From Leptidea sinapis (lineage: Eukaryota; Arthropoda; Insecta; Lepidoptera; Pieridae): 64,000 bases of DNA. This document shows positions 33,481-45,313 of the stretch, one piece after another. The stretch spans positions 4,526,001 to 4,590,000 of the forward strand of contig NC_066297.1 in assembly GCF_905404315.1 (NCBI RefSeq), written 5' to 3'. The position numbers were made by a program, and so were the translations under genes. The notes beneath the pieces were generated by a model that was not told the DNA's origin, did no database searches, and saw only the letters and a program-made list of their open reading frames with translations. Numbering within the stretch: position 1 is the stretch's first letter; each line of letters opens with the position of its first letter.

Positions 33481-33649
33481 TGCTGGCCCCAAGTGTACAG
33501 AGTCTCCAAGATTCTGTACAGGTGCTTCCTGCTCCTGGTGTGTTTCGATGTCTACCTACGGTTCTGTATATTCCTGTTGCGCCGCGAACGAGCACGCAAT
33601 TTGCGGAGACTATTGCGTGCGCATTATGAGTGATCTCATATCGTATTAA

Positions 33650-33905
33650 ATTAAATTTGTAAGCAAAATTTAAGAACGATGCGGGACTTGACCCCGCGAC
33701 CTCTCGGGTTCCGTCCGATCGCTTTTCCAACCAGTAGATCCTAGTTAAACAAAACATATCATGATTTACTAACGAAGCGTCACTCGAACGGTTGGCTAAC
33801 CCGAGAAGTCGTGGGGTTGAGTCCCGCATCATTCATAAATTTTGGTTATAAATTTTATTTAATTAATCCCAGAAGTGAGGTATATCACTTTAAAAAATAA
33901 CAAAT
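33650..33905 (+). repeat. Family C SINE with inverted tRNA-like head pair, downstream of ZIP9
   Basis: A minus head with GCGGGACTTGACCCCGC is followed by a spacer and then a plus SINE with GGTTGGCTAACCCGAG, GGTTGAGTCCCGC and the AATCCCAGAAGTGAGG body. It lies within 430 bases of the ZIP9 stop and may be in its 3' UTR. Confidence 0.75.
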
Positions 33906-34792
33906 AGCTCATAGTATATTTTAATGTATGTCAAGAAACGAGCAGATGGCCCGCCCAGTTTTAGTGGCATCATCTGCAACAGTGGTGAAATCTGAATCTG
34001 AGGCGTACCTTACGATGCGACTTTATCATACATCTACAATATCAGTCAGAGATTAATAAATGCTTCCACGATGTAAATTAAGCTCTATATTGCAACTGCA
34101 ATTTGTAGTAAATGAAGTTAGATTTTGTCTATAATGTAATCTAGGCCTAAGGTAAACATTTCAAGTGTACTAACACGTTACCGAGTGTAACGGTCTCTTT
34201 TATACACTTGTATAAACCCCGGTATCTGTTTTACACACATGTATAGAATACATAGCATTATGCTATTCGAGCCAAACAGTTGAGCAATTAGTCGCAGCAT
34301 GCTATCCTTGTCACACAATATTGGTTGATATACTCGCACATGTACCGTTTGCAAAAAAATACTCTTAAACAAATTTCTTAATATTTTTCAATGGTCACTT
34401 ATTTGCGTTCCGCAATTATATATATTTTATAAATGTCCCGCATTATTAAAATGCCCGACATTTATAAAAAGAATTTTTTGCCTTCTGAGAAGAATTCCAC
34501 GATAAAATTGGTATTGCATTTATTCTATTATTATCAATATATCACAATATTAAAAAAAATTACCAATTTATCATAGCGTAAAATAAATTAAAATCGCAAA
34601 GTAGAAGATACATTCTATTTTGTTTAGATTCATTAAAGTTACTAAAACACAACATAGCAACAGGTAACTCTGGTAAACATAATATTATGTTATAGCACTA
34701 TAGAGTTTTATTTTCATAAAAGTTCGTGTTGTGCTTTGGCCATAGGCATTGTAATTCAGAAAGCAATCCGTCATATCATTTTTATATTGAAG

Positions 34793-35240
34793 ACTAGCTG
34801 ACCCAACAAACGTAGTATTGCCATATAAAGCAATAAGAAAAAAAATCAAGAACTAAAATTTTTGGGGTATAAAAAATAGATGACGACCGATACTCAGACC
34901 TACCAAATATTAAATCGTACATAAAATCTACCAACTATAGGAAGCTAAAATTAAGTTGTTTTTTATCTTCTGAGAGAGTTAGAAAGATATAAAGATTATA
35001 ATTACTTATTCATTTTAAACTATTCTTTCATTTTTGTTTCTGAACGACGCGGGATACATCAAAGGAAAAACCAAGTTGTTGTTTTTATTTATTTCTGAGC
35101 ATTTCTATATTTATTCACCTTTTAAACCTTCTCCGGACTTCCACAAAATAATTCAAGACCTAAATTGGCGAAATCGGTCCAGCCGTTCTCGAGTTTTAGC
35201 GAGACTAACGAACAGCAAATCATTTTTATATATATAGATT
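34793..35240 (+). repeat. Family D dispersed repeat, long copy
   Basis: From ACTAGCTGACCCAACAAACG to a TATATATATAGATT tail, the most complete copy seen in the plus orientation. The frame at 35034-35237 lies within it. Confidence 0.7.
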
Positions 35241-35348
35241 AGTAGTTTATTTTGGATGGAAGTATAAAATCTTACGATGGTGCATAAGCTTAGACTTACT
35301 TTACTTTATAACAGTGACACTTGTAGTTATTGTAAATATATCACTTAA

Positions 35349-35726
35349 GGCCACTATTCCAAGAACCGCCAAAATAGCGCATAATTGAAACCATTTCTTG
35401 ACATATAATTTATATAAAGCTTATATTTTTACAAAAAAATTATTATATATCTACAGAATGTGAGAACTAAATTCATTTATTCTTTACAAAGACAGTGTGA
35501 AAAAAAATGACCAATAAACTTTAAAAACTAATCATTCAATCTAGATAAAGGTTGTATGAAAATTGTGCACCAATACTATATAACGTGACATAGTTTTGAA
35601 AAGATATTTTGTCTGTAATAAAATAAAAATGCTTCTAATTCTGAATTAAAAAATAGGGCGATCTTGTGCGAGAGAGGTAACCTAGCTCCGCTCGATTCCT
35701 CAAGGCCGTTGGCTCGGTCCCCAGCC
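35349..35726 (+). mobile_element. piggyBac-like MITE, 378 bp, TTAA target duplication
   Basis: TTAA at 35345-35348 and 35727-35730. Ends match those of 6667-7054. The two copies differ at many positions, so the insertions are not recent. Confidence 0.65.
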
Positions 35727-36295
35727 TTAATATTACGCTCTTAGTCTGCCTAAAAAATAAAAAAAATACATGGTAAAGGCTAGTCAGAAAGAAACAATTA
35801 AGACAAGACTAAACATATAATGAACACAGATGTAAATATTATCCGAAGTAATTAACGATTTATGGTTAACGTAAAGAAAATCTACACGCGTGTATTTTCA
35901 GAAGTCACACGATTTTTGAGACGAAAATTTATGACATCTATTGTACATTATTGTGTAAATAAACCTCTGTACTATATTTGATTATAAAAGCTGTAATTAT
36001 AAGTATGTAATTATTTCTAATATTTAAAAATCTTTATTACAAACAAACATTAAGTATTAGACAAAAATAAGCGGTTGTCTATGAATTCTTAGACATTAAG
36101 ATTACATTTACGGCTGAAACATGGTAAGATTATTAATAATAATATCATTATTAAGCCGCCGTGTATGACATTCCTTTTTTCTGTACATAATCCACAGCCA
36201 AAATTATATGAAAGTAATATTAACATTTAACGCATTTAACGTTTAACATATTAACGCTATTATTTTGAACTCAGAAATTTAATAATCTTAATATT

Positions 36296-36455
36296 GACTT
36301 ACTTATTATACTGCCCCATAAGGCAAATCCTGTGCTATGGGTACAAAACAACGATTTATTTAATACTTAAACATACAAACATCCATATCCATCGATTCGT
36401 ACCCGGGACCTCTAGCTTAGGAGTCAGGGTCACTAACCATTCGGCTATTTGGGTT
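36296..36455 (-). repeat. Family B SINE, 5' half
   Basis: Read on the minus strand it has box A-like TAGCCGAATGGTTAG and box B-like GGTCCCGGGTACGAATC, as in the copy at 55.0 kb. Not a working tRNA: the acceptor stem is not paired. Confidence 0.7.
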
Positions 36456-37207
36456 GTGAATGTATCTTTAATGAAATTTTATGAAATATTTGTTTTACTA
36501 TCCTTACTTATACCTCTCACAGATTTACAATCATACGTAAATTACCCTACACACACTTTCATATTCTGTCAAATGTCACGACTGTCATTACTTACATCTT
36601 TATCGTATTGTCATTTTATAGACTCGATAACGAGGCAAACTTTATACCGTTATTTATTTTTAACGCTTAATAATAATATAATTGTGAAGCAATTCCTAAG
36701 CCGTTAACGTATCATGAAGGTACTAAATTGTCTCAAGTTTCAATTGTGAAAATATTGTATAGTTTTATTTAAGTAAGTTTAATTTATTGTTGTTCATAAG
36801 AACAAATGTACGGACAAGCTATAATATGTTTAATGATAACGTTAAAATTATATTATATGTATGATGTTTCAAAATATTATCGTACTTTCACACTCACTAA
36901 ATAACTGTTAAACCTTTTACCCTCGCTTAAAACCAATAGTTTAAAAAACTATATTATTTAAGTATTTCGTCTTCAGAATACTTATCATTGATTGTTATTA
37001 TGAAATGCTCATCTCTTAATTAATGCTATCGTTAATTATACATTTTGAAGTCCATATCGCTGTAGCGAATAGCAGTGATAGTCCCTAATTCTTTTACTTG
37101 TTTAACACACGAGCGTGTTGAATAGATTCTAAAATCCAAACGTATGGATATTTCTATATGTTATTAAAATCAATGATATTTTTAAAATGCTATAAATTAT
37201 ATTAACT
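36456..37207. other. AT-rich stretch, nothing recognised
   Basis: The open frame at 36294-36707 begins in the SINE and has no family resemblance. No splice-linked exon or RNA gene was seen. Confidence 0.5.
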
Positions 37208-37580
37208 GTTATTTCTGTTAAGTTTCACAAAATTACTTCGACACATGTTTCTTCATATGAGTCATCTCACAGTGTCACTCTTCAAGCCTTTGGCGAGTCA
37301 TCCTGCCCTGAAGATGCATCGTATCGGTGTGTGAAACGTGTCGAAGTGATTTTGTAGTACTTAGCGAAATTAACACTAAAGATCATTGTTAATTATTATG
37401 GATTTTCGCAAATTTACGTCTACTTTCATTAGTCTTTTAAAATCAAAGTAGATGGTTTATTAAATTAGGCGTTATTTTGCGGAAATCTAAAATTATCCAA
37501 ATGATTTTTTCTGAGGATGCCTCGTCGAGAGGCGAAACACGTGTCGAATTAGTTTAAGACAAATCGTAGCGGAATTTACA
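37208..37580. repeat. Inverted-repeat element and related fragment
   Basis: Arms with CAAAATTACTTCGACACATG (about 37224) and CGTGTCGAAGTGATTTTG (about 37337) face each other. A related GGCGAAACACGTGTCGAATT block is at about 37530. Probably MITE remains. Confidence 0.55.
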
Positions 37581-37697
37581 CTCAAAAAATTCACAGCATT
37601 TGAATAAAATCAAAGAAGAAAATAAAGTTTAAATCTACTTTAATAAATAGAGAACCTAGCCAATGTGTTAATTATATATCATGGTTTAAATATGTAA

Positions 37698-38093
37698 GGG
37701 CGGATTCCACCAAACCGGAGTAAGTTTTTACTCGCTGGTAACAACTGGTAATCCAAGATTAACGCTAACCACTAACCTAAGAATAATATATAAAAAAAGA
37801 CGATTTAAAATAAACAAGCTGCCAACATTTTACATATCACTCTATTATCCTACCAAATTGTATTTTTGGCATTGCATATCAAGTAATAAGTAACAATAGA
37901 ACATGGATTTTTACAGTTTATACCTACATTCGTTCACTCTGCGTTCATCATTCGATTTTAAACTATATGATAACAATACCGATATAGCGTTCTCCTCAAG
38001 TACGTTGGAAAAAACGGAAACGAAAATATCCAACGGTTATTTTCAAAGAGTAGAATTATCTTCGTGTAACATCGAGTTTGGTTGAATCCGCCC
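37698..38093. mobile_element. MITE, 396 bp, TAA target duplication
   Basis: TAA at 37695-37697 and 38094-38096. Inverted ends GGGCGGATTCCACCAAAC against GGGCGGATTCAACCAAAC, one mismatch. A 60-codon open frame inside is probably chance. The TAA flank and GGGC end suit the PIF/Harbinger superfamily. Confidence 0.8.
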
Positions 38094-38579
38094 TAAGTCT
38101 AAGAATGCCAAGTCCTGACACAATTTGAGAAGCTAGGCTAATTTTTACTTTATTTATTTGAAAACCCAATAATCGCACGCTTAACACATAAACTAATTAC
38201 AAAAAAATAAAAAATACAATATCTAAGTATACAGATAAACAACAGGGTTAACACATCATTCATCAAATGTTATCTTTTTTACTAAGTTGGGTAACATTAG
38301 TTAATAATGTTAGTAAAAATAGAATGTAACAAGTGTTAAAATAATGTATATTTGCAATTATTTAACAATAAGGATTTACATTTCATGAATTTTACAACAT
38401 TTTTTTTTTATAAATGTATAAAGAGTAAAACAAATAAAATCTTGCGTGTAGTTTTAATAATAGCGATTATTGTTTGTGATAATTTTGTGAGAAATTTTAC
38501 TATAATATTATAAGTGATTAAGTTTGTTATAATTGTCGTCGGTCACGGTCGTTGACCCTTGAATAGAATAATGTAGGGT

Positions 38580-38900
38580 GACAATGATTTTTAAAGATGC
38601 GTGCTGGTGAAACGTAACATTCTACCTTTCATTGCATGTTTGCTGCAACCATGGACGTATAACGCACTCGTACGTTGCTTCCGCCATTCAGCCGCGAAAG
38701 CCCTTTCTGTTCGTTCGAAAAACCGACAAATTACGGGCCGCTCCGAGCGGCTTGGCGCACGAAATGCTCTTTTTTCCGCGCACAATATGACTACGACAAA
38801 TTGTCACAAAGTGTGTACATGGTACGTTGCAGCGATGTGTACGGCGAATTCTTTCATTGCATGATTCATCTTAAGTTTCGTTTCACCAATCTGTACGCAC
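38580..38900. other. GC-richer island of unknown origin
   Basis: Higher GC than its neighbours, with the palindrome CCGCTCCGAGCGG near 38741. Overlapping frames on both strands show no family. Could be transposon remains or a promoter-like island. Confidence 0.35.
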
Positions 38901-38949
38901 CACAAGATTTTATTTTACGGGCATATATTATGTTATATTTAATGTTTTT

Positions 38950-39910
38950 ATTGGATGTTTTCGGGCAATAAAGTATTTATAATTATTGGGGAAAACTGAG
39001 ATATTTCGGATCCGAATTATACAGCTATGTAAAGTTTAGGTATGAATTCAATGTCTAAGTTTTTAAAGTAAATGCGATTGAATATTGCAAAAGAATTTCC
39101 CTCGAAACAATCTTCCAAAGATTCCAAAAGGTTACGATTAAAAGTCGCCTAAACAACCACTACGTCTTTGAGTATTTACCCAAACGGAGACAGCATTGAT
39201 AGTTGAATTACTTATTTCTAAAAATATACGAAAGTACATAATCAATTAAAAAATGGGTTAAGTGCAAATTTAACTCGCCGACGAAGAGTGCCGTATAATC
39301 GTACAAAATATAATTACTACTACTTGTTGTGTACTTATTTAACATGGGAGATAATGAGATAGGAAGCATAATACAATATTTTGGTACCAGGCGATCATAG
39401 TTAAAGAAGAGAATGTCTTAAGTATGGCGCGAGTATACCTTAATATATTCTGACTCCAAGCGCACGACGTATTTCTGCATAGACACCAGGAGAACATAGC
39501 GGTTGAAATCATGTGTCATCCTAGCAACATGTACCAGGAATTCATATGCAGTTTAGAGGTTCATGCACCATGCAGCTTTTACTTCTGACATGTGTACTTT
39601 GTACGCACGCAATGTTTTTTTATTTGCATGACGTTTATTATAGCTTTTGGTTATTTATAACAAAAGTTATATACAAATGAAATAAAATTGTTTTTTTTTT
39701 ATTTATTTAAATTTAATATAGCCACGGGCACCATTGCACTTTGCCACTCCTGCGCACATCTTACCAACAATCAACAATATTATGTTCCCTGATCGACTCT
39801 TAGCAAGTCTCAATGACTCGTTGACAGCTTATGTGATATTATAAAATGAAGCGTTGCCTTTCACTGCTCTCGGTTGGATCCTCGCCTCTCATACTAACAT
39901 GTTTTGGAAT
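38950..39910. other. AT-rich stretch, nothing recognised
   Basis: No gene, clear repeat or RNA was seen between the island at 38.6-38.9 kb and the LINE tail at 39.9 kb. Confidence 0.5.
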
Positions 39911-39911
39911 T

Positions 39912-40575
39912 CAAAGTCAAAATATTTTATTGACATAAAATCAAAAGACTGCTCGACAACGTCAATCGCAAAAAATACAATTCAGATACATACATATTAA
40001 TTACATAAAAGTTTAAATATATTTTCAAAACAATGCAAACCAGTGAAACAACACAAGGCTGAACCATATAATCCATTAAAAACAACTATAATACTATTTA
40101 ATTCCATATTATAATGTCGTTTACGTAATCTTCAATACTGTAATAAGCCTTCGACATAAGTCTGTGTTTAATAAAAGATTTAAATTTATTTATTGATAAT
40201 TCAGATACACTTTAAATTTAATACTATCGCATGCAAAAGAATTGTTTAGTTTACAGAGCCTGGTAGGGGGCACTATAAGCTTGTAGTTATTTCTAGTGTT
40301 CAAATTATGTTTGTCGCTTATTTTACTGTATAAATTATAATGTTTATGTACGTGCAGGAGATTGCTATAAATATATTGGCCGTACATGGTCATAATATGA
40401 ATATCTTTGAATTTTTCGTGAATTTGAATGGCGTATATAAAATAGGCATTGATCTTATATTCCTCTAAGGTCCCATGAGTGTATGAGCCGCGGTGATTGT
40501 TTACCATCTGGTGACCCGTATGTATACTCTTGTTTCCCTCAAAAAAGTTGCAAATCTTTTTCATTACTTACTTCA
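39912..40575 (-). mobile_element. LINE C-terminal fragment (CR1/jockey-like), inverted
   Basis: A 124-codon frame (40190-40564) reads NTRNNYKLIVPPTRLCKLNN and continues after frameshift toward a SKAYYSIEDY block near 40150. This is the end of a non-LTR polymerase. The A/T-rich 3' tail reaches about 39912. Confidence 0.75.
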
Positions 40576-40884
40576 TTTATGTCGTCTCCTTCGGTTAAAC
40601 ACTTTTGACCGTTAGGCACAAATTATTTCTGTAACCGATTATTACAATAAACCTTTCCATGTCTTCTGGGCTCCAAGTAAGCCAAATCAAGTATTATTAA
40701 GACAATATTGAATGTTTATTGCTCAAGTTATTCTTATATTGTTGAAATTTAGTTTTTTTTTTTTTATAATAAATAGACAATGATATAAAATGATATTATA
40801 TGGCGTTGGATGGTTGATGTGTGACTGATAAAAGTGAGAATTGAATTATTAAAATATTGTTGTGAATACAAATTGATGGTTAAC

Positions 40885-40972
40885 GAGCCGTGACGTGAAT
40901 CCCTGTGATTGGTGGTTCAGTAAACATTGAGCCGTGACGTCAATCGCTATGATTGGTGGTTCAGTAAACATG
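40885..40972. repeat. 44 bp tandem duplication with CRE-like and CCAAT-like motifs
   Basis: Two units starting GAGCCGTGACGT. The second has the palindrome TGACGTCA and both have GATTGG (inverted CCAAT). No gene follows that could use it. Confidence 0.85.
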
Positions 40973-41239
40973 GCCGATTGTATTTTGTGTAATATCTTAA
41001 TGTATTTATTATTATAGTATTATACTAATTAATACAAATAAAATATACTTCTAGTTTAAAACAACTTCCCCCTGTCATGTAATTCTGTAGCGACAAAGGT
41101 AAGATAAAAACAAAAGTTTTTGGAATAACTTTACTTCGCGTTTATTATTAACATAGTTAATTTTTATTTAAAAGTTGGCATTATTTTTTATACCTTTTTT
41201 CACATACAATATTTTTTAAACTAATATTTAATAATTTGA

Positions 41240-41625
41240 TACTCAATATCTGAGGAGTTTTCTTTCGACCCCTATCCCTGACCCGACACATTTGACCACT
41301 TTGGAAGTGTCTCTCGCGCAACGAAATTCAGATTAGAAAAAAAAATTATTAGAAACCTCCATATCATTTTTGAAAACCTATCCATATATCCCCGTCATCA
41401 TTCATCAAACCCGTTGATAAAAAAAAATGAGTTTCAGTTCTAAGTATGGGGAATCCCCATAATTTTTTTTTCTATTTTTGTTGTGAAAATGTTATTGCGA
41501 TTCACAGAATACATCTACTTACCAAGTTTCAACAGTATAGTTCTTATAGTTTTGGAAAAATGACGAATCTATAAGGGTTCCGTTTTTTGCCATTTGGCTA
41601 CCCTAAAAACGCAGCTGGACTGATA
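41240..41625 (+). repeat. Insect dispersed repeat ending GGGTTCCGTTTTTTGCC
   Basis: The ending with GGTTCCGTTTTTTGCCATTT and CCCTAAAAAC resembles a common insect repeat. No coding frame was seen. Confidence 0.5.
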
Positions 41626-42002
41626 GTGATAAAATAGCCAAGCAATCTGTATTAAGTTGCGATCGGATCAACAGATTTCTTTTGCCTCCACTGAAGCGAG
41701 GCCGAATCATAGCAGTAGAAGCTAATAATATGAGCAGAGATATTTCTGGGCTTAACTGCCGCTTTAATTTTTATGTCCACCAACGAAATATCATTGTCTA
41801 TTTATATGTACGTTTGTGAAGCAATATCTGTTGTATACCTATAGTAATATTATTGTTGTACTTTTTTGAATTTATTAAATGCTTTTAATGTGGTGTAAAT
41901 GTTTTATTTTTGATCAAATACATCCCCGTAATTGAGTTTAGTATTGAGAGACGATTGCCAACGTACGGAAGTCTTGGCGATATTGAAATATTGTAACTAT
42001 TA

Positions 42003-42117
42003 TGACGGGTACTCACGATATATATGTTTTATTAATTTGATGCCGATATTTCGATCCAATTGCATGAATCGTGGTCACGACGGAACTGCGGAGGCGGCGA
42101 GAAACGCTTGACACTAA
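42003..42117. mobile_element. Host MITE, left part, interrupted by the Harbinger element
   Basis: Starts TGACGGGTACTCACGATAT after TA (42001-42002). The other end is at 45492. Together about 294 bp with TA target duplication, so Tc1/mariner-like. Confidence 0.75.
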
Positions 42118-42349
42118 GGCTGCCAGTCCACCAGAGCGGAGCGAGGCAGCGGAGCCGAGAAACGGACTAATGCGGAGTGGAGTTGCGTACTGTGACTGTC
42201 CACCGGAGCGGAGCGAGGCTGCGGAGCGGAGTGAGGAAGTAATGCGGAGCGGAGTTGCTGTGTTTTTCAATATGCGGAGCTAGGCAGCAAGTACGCGACG
42301 AGTGATTTCGAGCTCCCGGCGTGGGGCGATTGGTTTAATTCTACGCGAA

Positions 42350-44755
42350 ATGTCAGTGATAGCAGACATGCCATCGAAAAAGTTGATACATTATTACCTT
42401 ACATTGCTTGAGGAAGAAGAGTTGGAGTCAGAAGAAGCCGAAATACTTACCATATACCATTTGAACAATTCTATGAGGAAACATAGATTTTGGTTAAGAA
42501 ATCATATCAAACATCGTTCAGAACACAGTGAATATTTTACTTTTTTCCAAACAGCTGATGAAGAAACTTTCGAAAATTCTTATAGAGTTTCAAGATGTAC
42601 TTTTTATGAACTTCACTCCCTGATTGAACCATATATTCGGAAACAAGACACAAATTACAGAAATTCAATTAGTAGCCGTGAAAGATTAGCGGTGTGTTTA
42701 AAGTAAGTACACATTTTAAATCAAAGTAACTTTTATTTTTGCATACAGTTATAGAAGCCATGTTATATTAATTTAAAAATCGTAATCTGTCTCAAAATTG
42801 ACCGCATTTTCATTGGGTTCTGTTGGCTCTGCTGCAGATGTTTCAATATCCTGGGTTGTTGGAATTTGTAAAGCGCTAGGATTAATGATACTAGTGTTAA
42901 TATTATCTGAAGCACTAGGAATATTGACACTAGTGTTGGTATTATCTGAAGCACTAGGAATATTAAGACTAGTGTTGATATTATCTGAAGCACTAGGAAT
43001 ATTGATACTAGTGTTGATATTATCTGAAGCACTAGGAATATTGATACTAGTGTTGATATTATCTGAAGCACTAGGAGTATCGATACTAGTGTTGATGTTA
43101 TCTGATGTAGGTGTTGAGCCTGTAGAATAACCATAATTATTCGGAGAATACCAACTATGTTGAAGATTACTTTCTTCAGCTGACATTACCGCATTAAAGC
43201 AGGTTTTTATTAATTTGAAGTTGAAAATAATACGGCAGCTTTTTTGTCGATGCAGCCAAATTTAAAAAAAATAAGTCTATTTCATCGTATTTATCACTGG
43301 CTGACATCATGTTTTTAAGTTCTATCCGTTCTCGTTCCAACACTTCGCGGCGTTCTTGATTTTTTTTTAAATAATCTAGAATTTCATCGTTCTTTCTTTT
43401 TTTGGATGTTGATGGAAGAGATTCCGAAGCTGTTGGATTCTTAGGATCATCGGCAGAAGGAAGATTATTTGAATTTGATGGCAAAAAATTGCATGATTCC
43501 CGTGAACTCTCTTCAATGGTATTTGGCGGATTTTGAAGTTTCGCTTACTGAGTGGTCCAGGGGCGTAAAATTTGTTGACCGGTCTCTGTTACTCATGTAA
43601 GGCAATAAAAATGACATGGCTTTTTGATATTTCCATTCTTTTCGTTGTTTTCTAGCCTGTCCACTCCTTGTTGCATTTTGTCTTTTTAAGGCATCCCGAT
43701 GGTTATCTCTCAGTTGTTTCCATCGCGACTTGGCAGTTGTAACTGAAACAATCAACAAACACAAAAATGTATTACATGGTCTATTTATGACAAAAATATT
43801 ACATCACTTACGCGAAGTACAATTAAATACGTTTTTTTTTAGGTATTTAGCAACCGGCCAGTCATTTACAACGATGGGAGAGAATTTTAGAATTGGATTG
43901 AAAAGTGTATCAAGAATTGTTGAGGAGGTTTGTGATGCTTTATGGAATATATTGCAACCTCTTGTCATGTCACAACCAACAGAAAACGACTGGAAAGAAA
44001 TCGCAAAAGATTTTGATGAACTATGGCAATTTAAAAATTGTATAGGTGCTCTTGATGGCAAGCACGTATATATCAAGGCTCCCTCGAAAACCGGGTCCTC
44101 GTTTTTCAACTACAAAAAGAGATTTTCTGTAGTATTGATGTGTTTAGCTGATGCCAAAAGGAAAATCATAATGGCTGATGTGGGATCTATGGGAAGATTT
44201 TCTGATGCAGGAATTTTTGATAACAGCATTTTCGGAAAGAGTCTAAAAGAAAAGAGATTGAATTTACCTCAGCCGGTACCATTTTATCAAGGTGGAGCAA
44301 AAATGCCGTTCGTATTTATAGGAGACGAAGCTTTTCCATTAATGGAAAATTTTATGAGGCCTTACCCACGTGATGGACTTAACGCAGAAAAAAAAATTTT
44401 TAATTACCGATTATCAAGAGCACGTCGTATTGTTGAGGCAACTTTCGGTGTATTGACGAGAAAGTGGTACGTGTATCATAAAGATTTTGAATGCAAAATA
44501 GAAACAGTTGACAAGGTAATAAAAGCAACATGTGTTTTGCACAATTATTTAATTCAAAGACAACCTAATTATATAAACAATATTGAAAATAACATGGAGC
44601 AATCATTATTATCAGTTGGTGATATTATAGAAACACAACATTCTCGTAACGATGGTTATCAAGTTCGTGAAATGTATTGTTCATACTTTAATAATCAGGG
44701 GAAGGTACCATGGCAAGATACTCGAATTTTGAAAAGAATCTATAATAGTCAGTGA
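42350..44755 (+). CDS. HARBI1-like transposase, two exons
   Basis: DDE transposase that would cut and join the element's ends at TWA targets. Exon 1 42350-42702 and exon 2 43843-44755 join AA+G and keep the frame: 421 residues. The acceptor follows a run of T. The junction gives RERLAVCLKYLATGQSF, the conserved block before the core in this family. Catalytic residues by position: Asp189 in ALDGKHVYI, Asp239 in GRFSDAGIF and Glu316 in RRIVEATFGV. Start: the ATG at 42350; the next one, at 42368, is the alternative. The helix-turn-helix region lies in exon 1 and around the junction. No stop or frameshift; probably functional protein. Confidence 0.93.
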
Positions 44756-45039
44756 TGTGAGACAGATATAGATAATTTGGCCAGCTGCGGACATTATTTA
44801 ACTATTTAGGCTATTACATTATATAGGCTATTTTGTTAAATAAAAAAAAATATATCAATATGTACCTACTAGAAGGTATTATAGAATAAAGATACATATT
44901 ATTTACCATCCGATATGTTTGTTTCAATGATAATTTGGTCCCACGCAGCATCTTTTGTTTCGTTGCATTTGTAAAATTCTGAAGATGTGTTCCAAATGCA
45001 CGGAAACTTTTTCACACTTTCAATAAGTTTTTCATCCAT
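42773..45039 (-). CDS. Harbinger accessory protein with MADF and BESS regions, probably frameshifted
   Basis: DNA-binding partner normally needed for nuclear import or target binding by Harbinger transposases. Exon 1 44907-45039 (MDEKLIESVKKFPCIWN to ETNISD, MADF first half) joins G+TT to an exon starting at 43742 (TTAKSRWKQLRDNHRDALK to AMSFLLPYM, MADF second half). That frame stops at 43513. The next frame (43194-43510) carries a charged coiled stretch and a BESS-like end (YDEIDLFFLNLAASTKKLP). A third frame (42773-43190) carries six or so 13-residue repeats of the type SASDNINTSINIP. Either two small frameshifts broke the gene or very short introns are used; I favour frameshifts. The transposase's second exon lies inside this gene's intron, on the other strand. 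Confidence 0.75.
42890..43110 (-). repeat. 39 bp coding tandem repeat in the accessory gene
   Basis: About six units, each 39 bp (13 codons), in phase with the reading frame, so unit gain or loss would not shift it. The antisense frame is open too (SEALGILILVLIL type), a by-product. Confidence 0.9.
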
Positions 45040-45313
45040 TATCTTCGGTCACATACGCACTGGTCGGAATACGGCGGCACACTGCCGGCGCAAAGTGCGC
45101 CCGCGCCCGCACTCGCTTCCCCGCTCCGCATCCCCGCACGTTTCCCCGCTCCGTTTCCCCGCTCCGCATACCGGTTTTATATGAAATTTTAAACTAGCTC
45201 GCAAGTCCCTGTCCACTTAAGAGGAGCGGAGATTTTGTGCAATCCTATTGGTTAATATTTCTCCGTTTCTCGGCTCCGCTGCCTCGCTCCGCTCTGGTGG
45301 ACTGGCAGCCTAA

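Larger units (their letters stand above)
42118..45310 (+). mobile_element. PIF/Harbinger DNA transposon, 3,193 bp
   Basis: Perfect 49 bp inverted ends (42118-42166 and 45262-45310, starting GGCTGCCAGTCCACC) flanked by TAA at 42115-42117 and 45311-45313, the usual 3 bp target of this superfamily. Subterminal GGAGCGGAG motifs are repeated near both ends. It holds a transposase on plus and an accessory MADF/BESS gene on minus, the usual two-gene content of the group. Intact ends and an open transposase point to a young insertion. Confidence 0.95.

Noticed and set aside
33159..33832. Overlapping plus and minus frames around ZIP9 exon 6
   Set aside because: Shadows of the last ZIP9 exon (33260-33480) in other frames, plus SINE sequence.
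40190..40564. 124-codon minus frame as a host gene
   Set aside because: Reads as the C-terminal end of a non-LTR retrotransposon polymerase and continues after a frameshift into its conserved tail.
42071..42283. Open frames on both strands at the Harbinger left end
   Set aside because: They are the GC-rich terminal repeat and its GGAGCGGAG subrepeats, not coding sequence.
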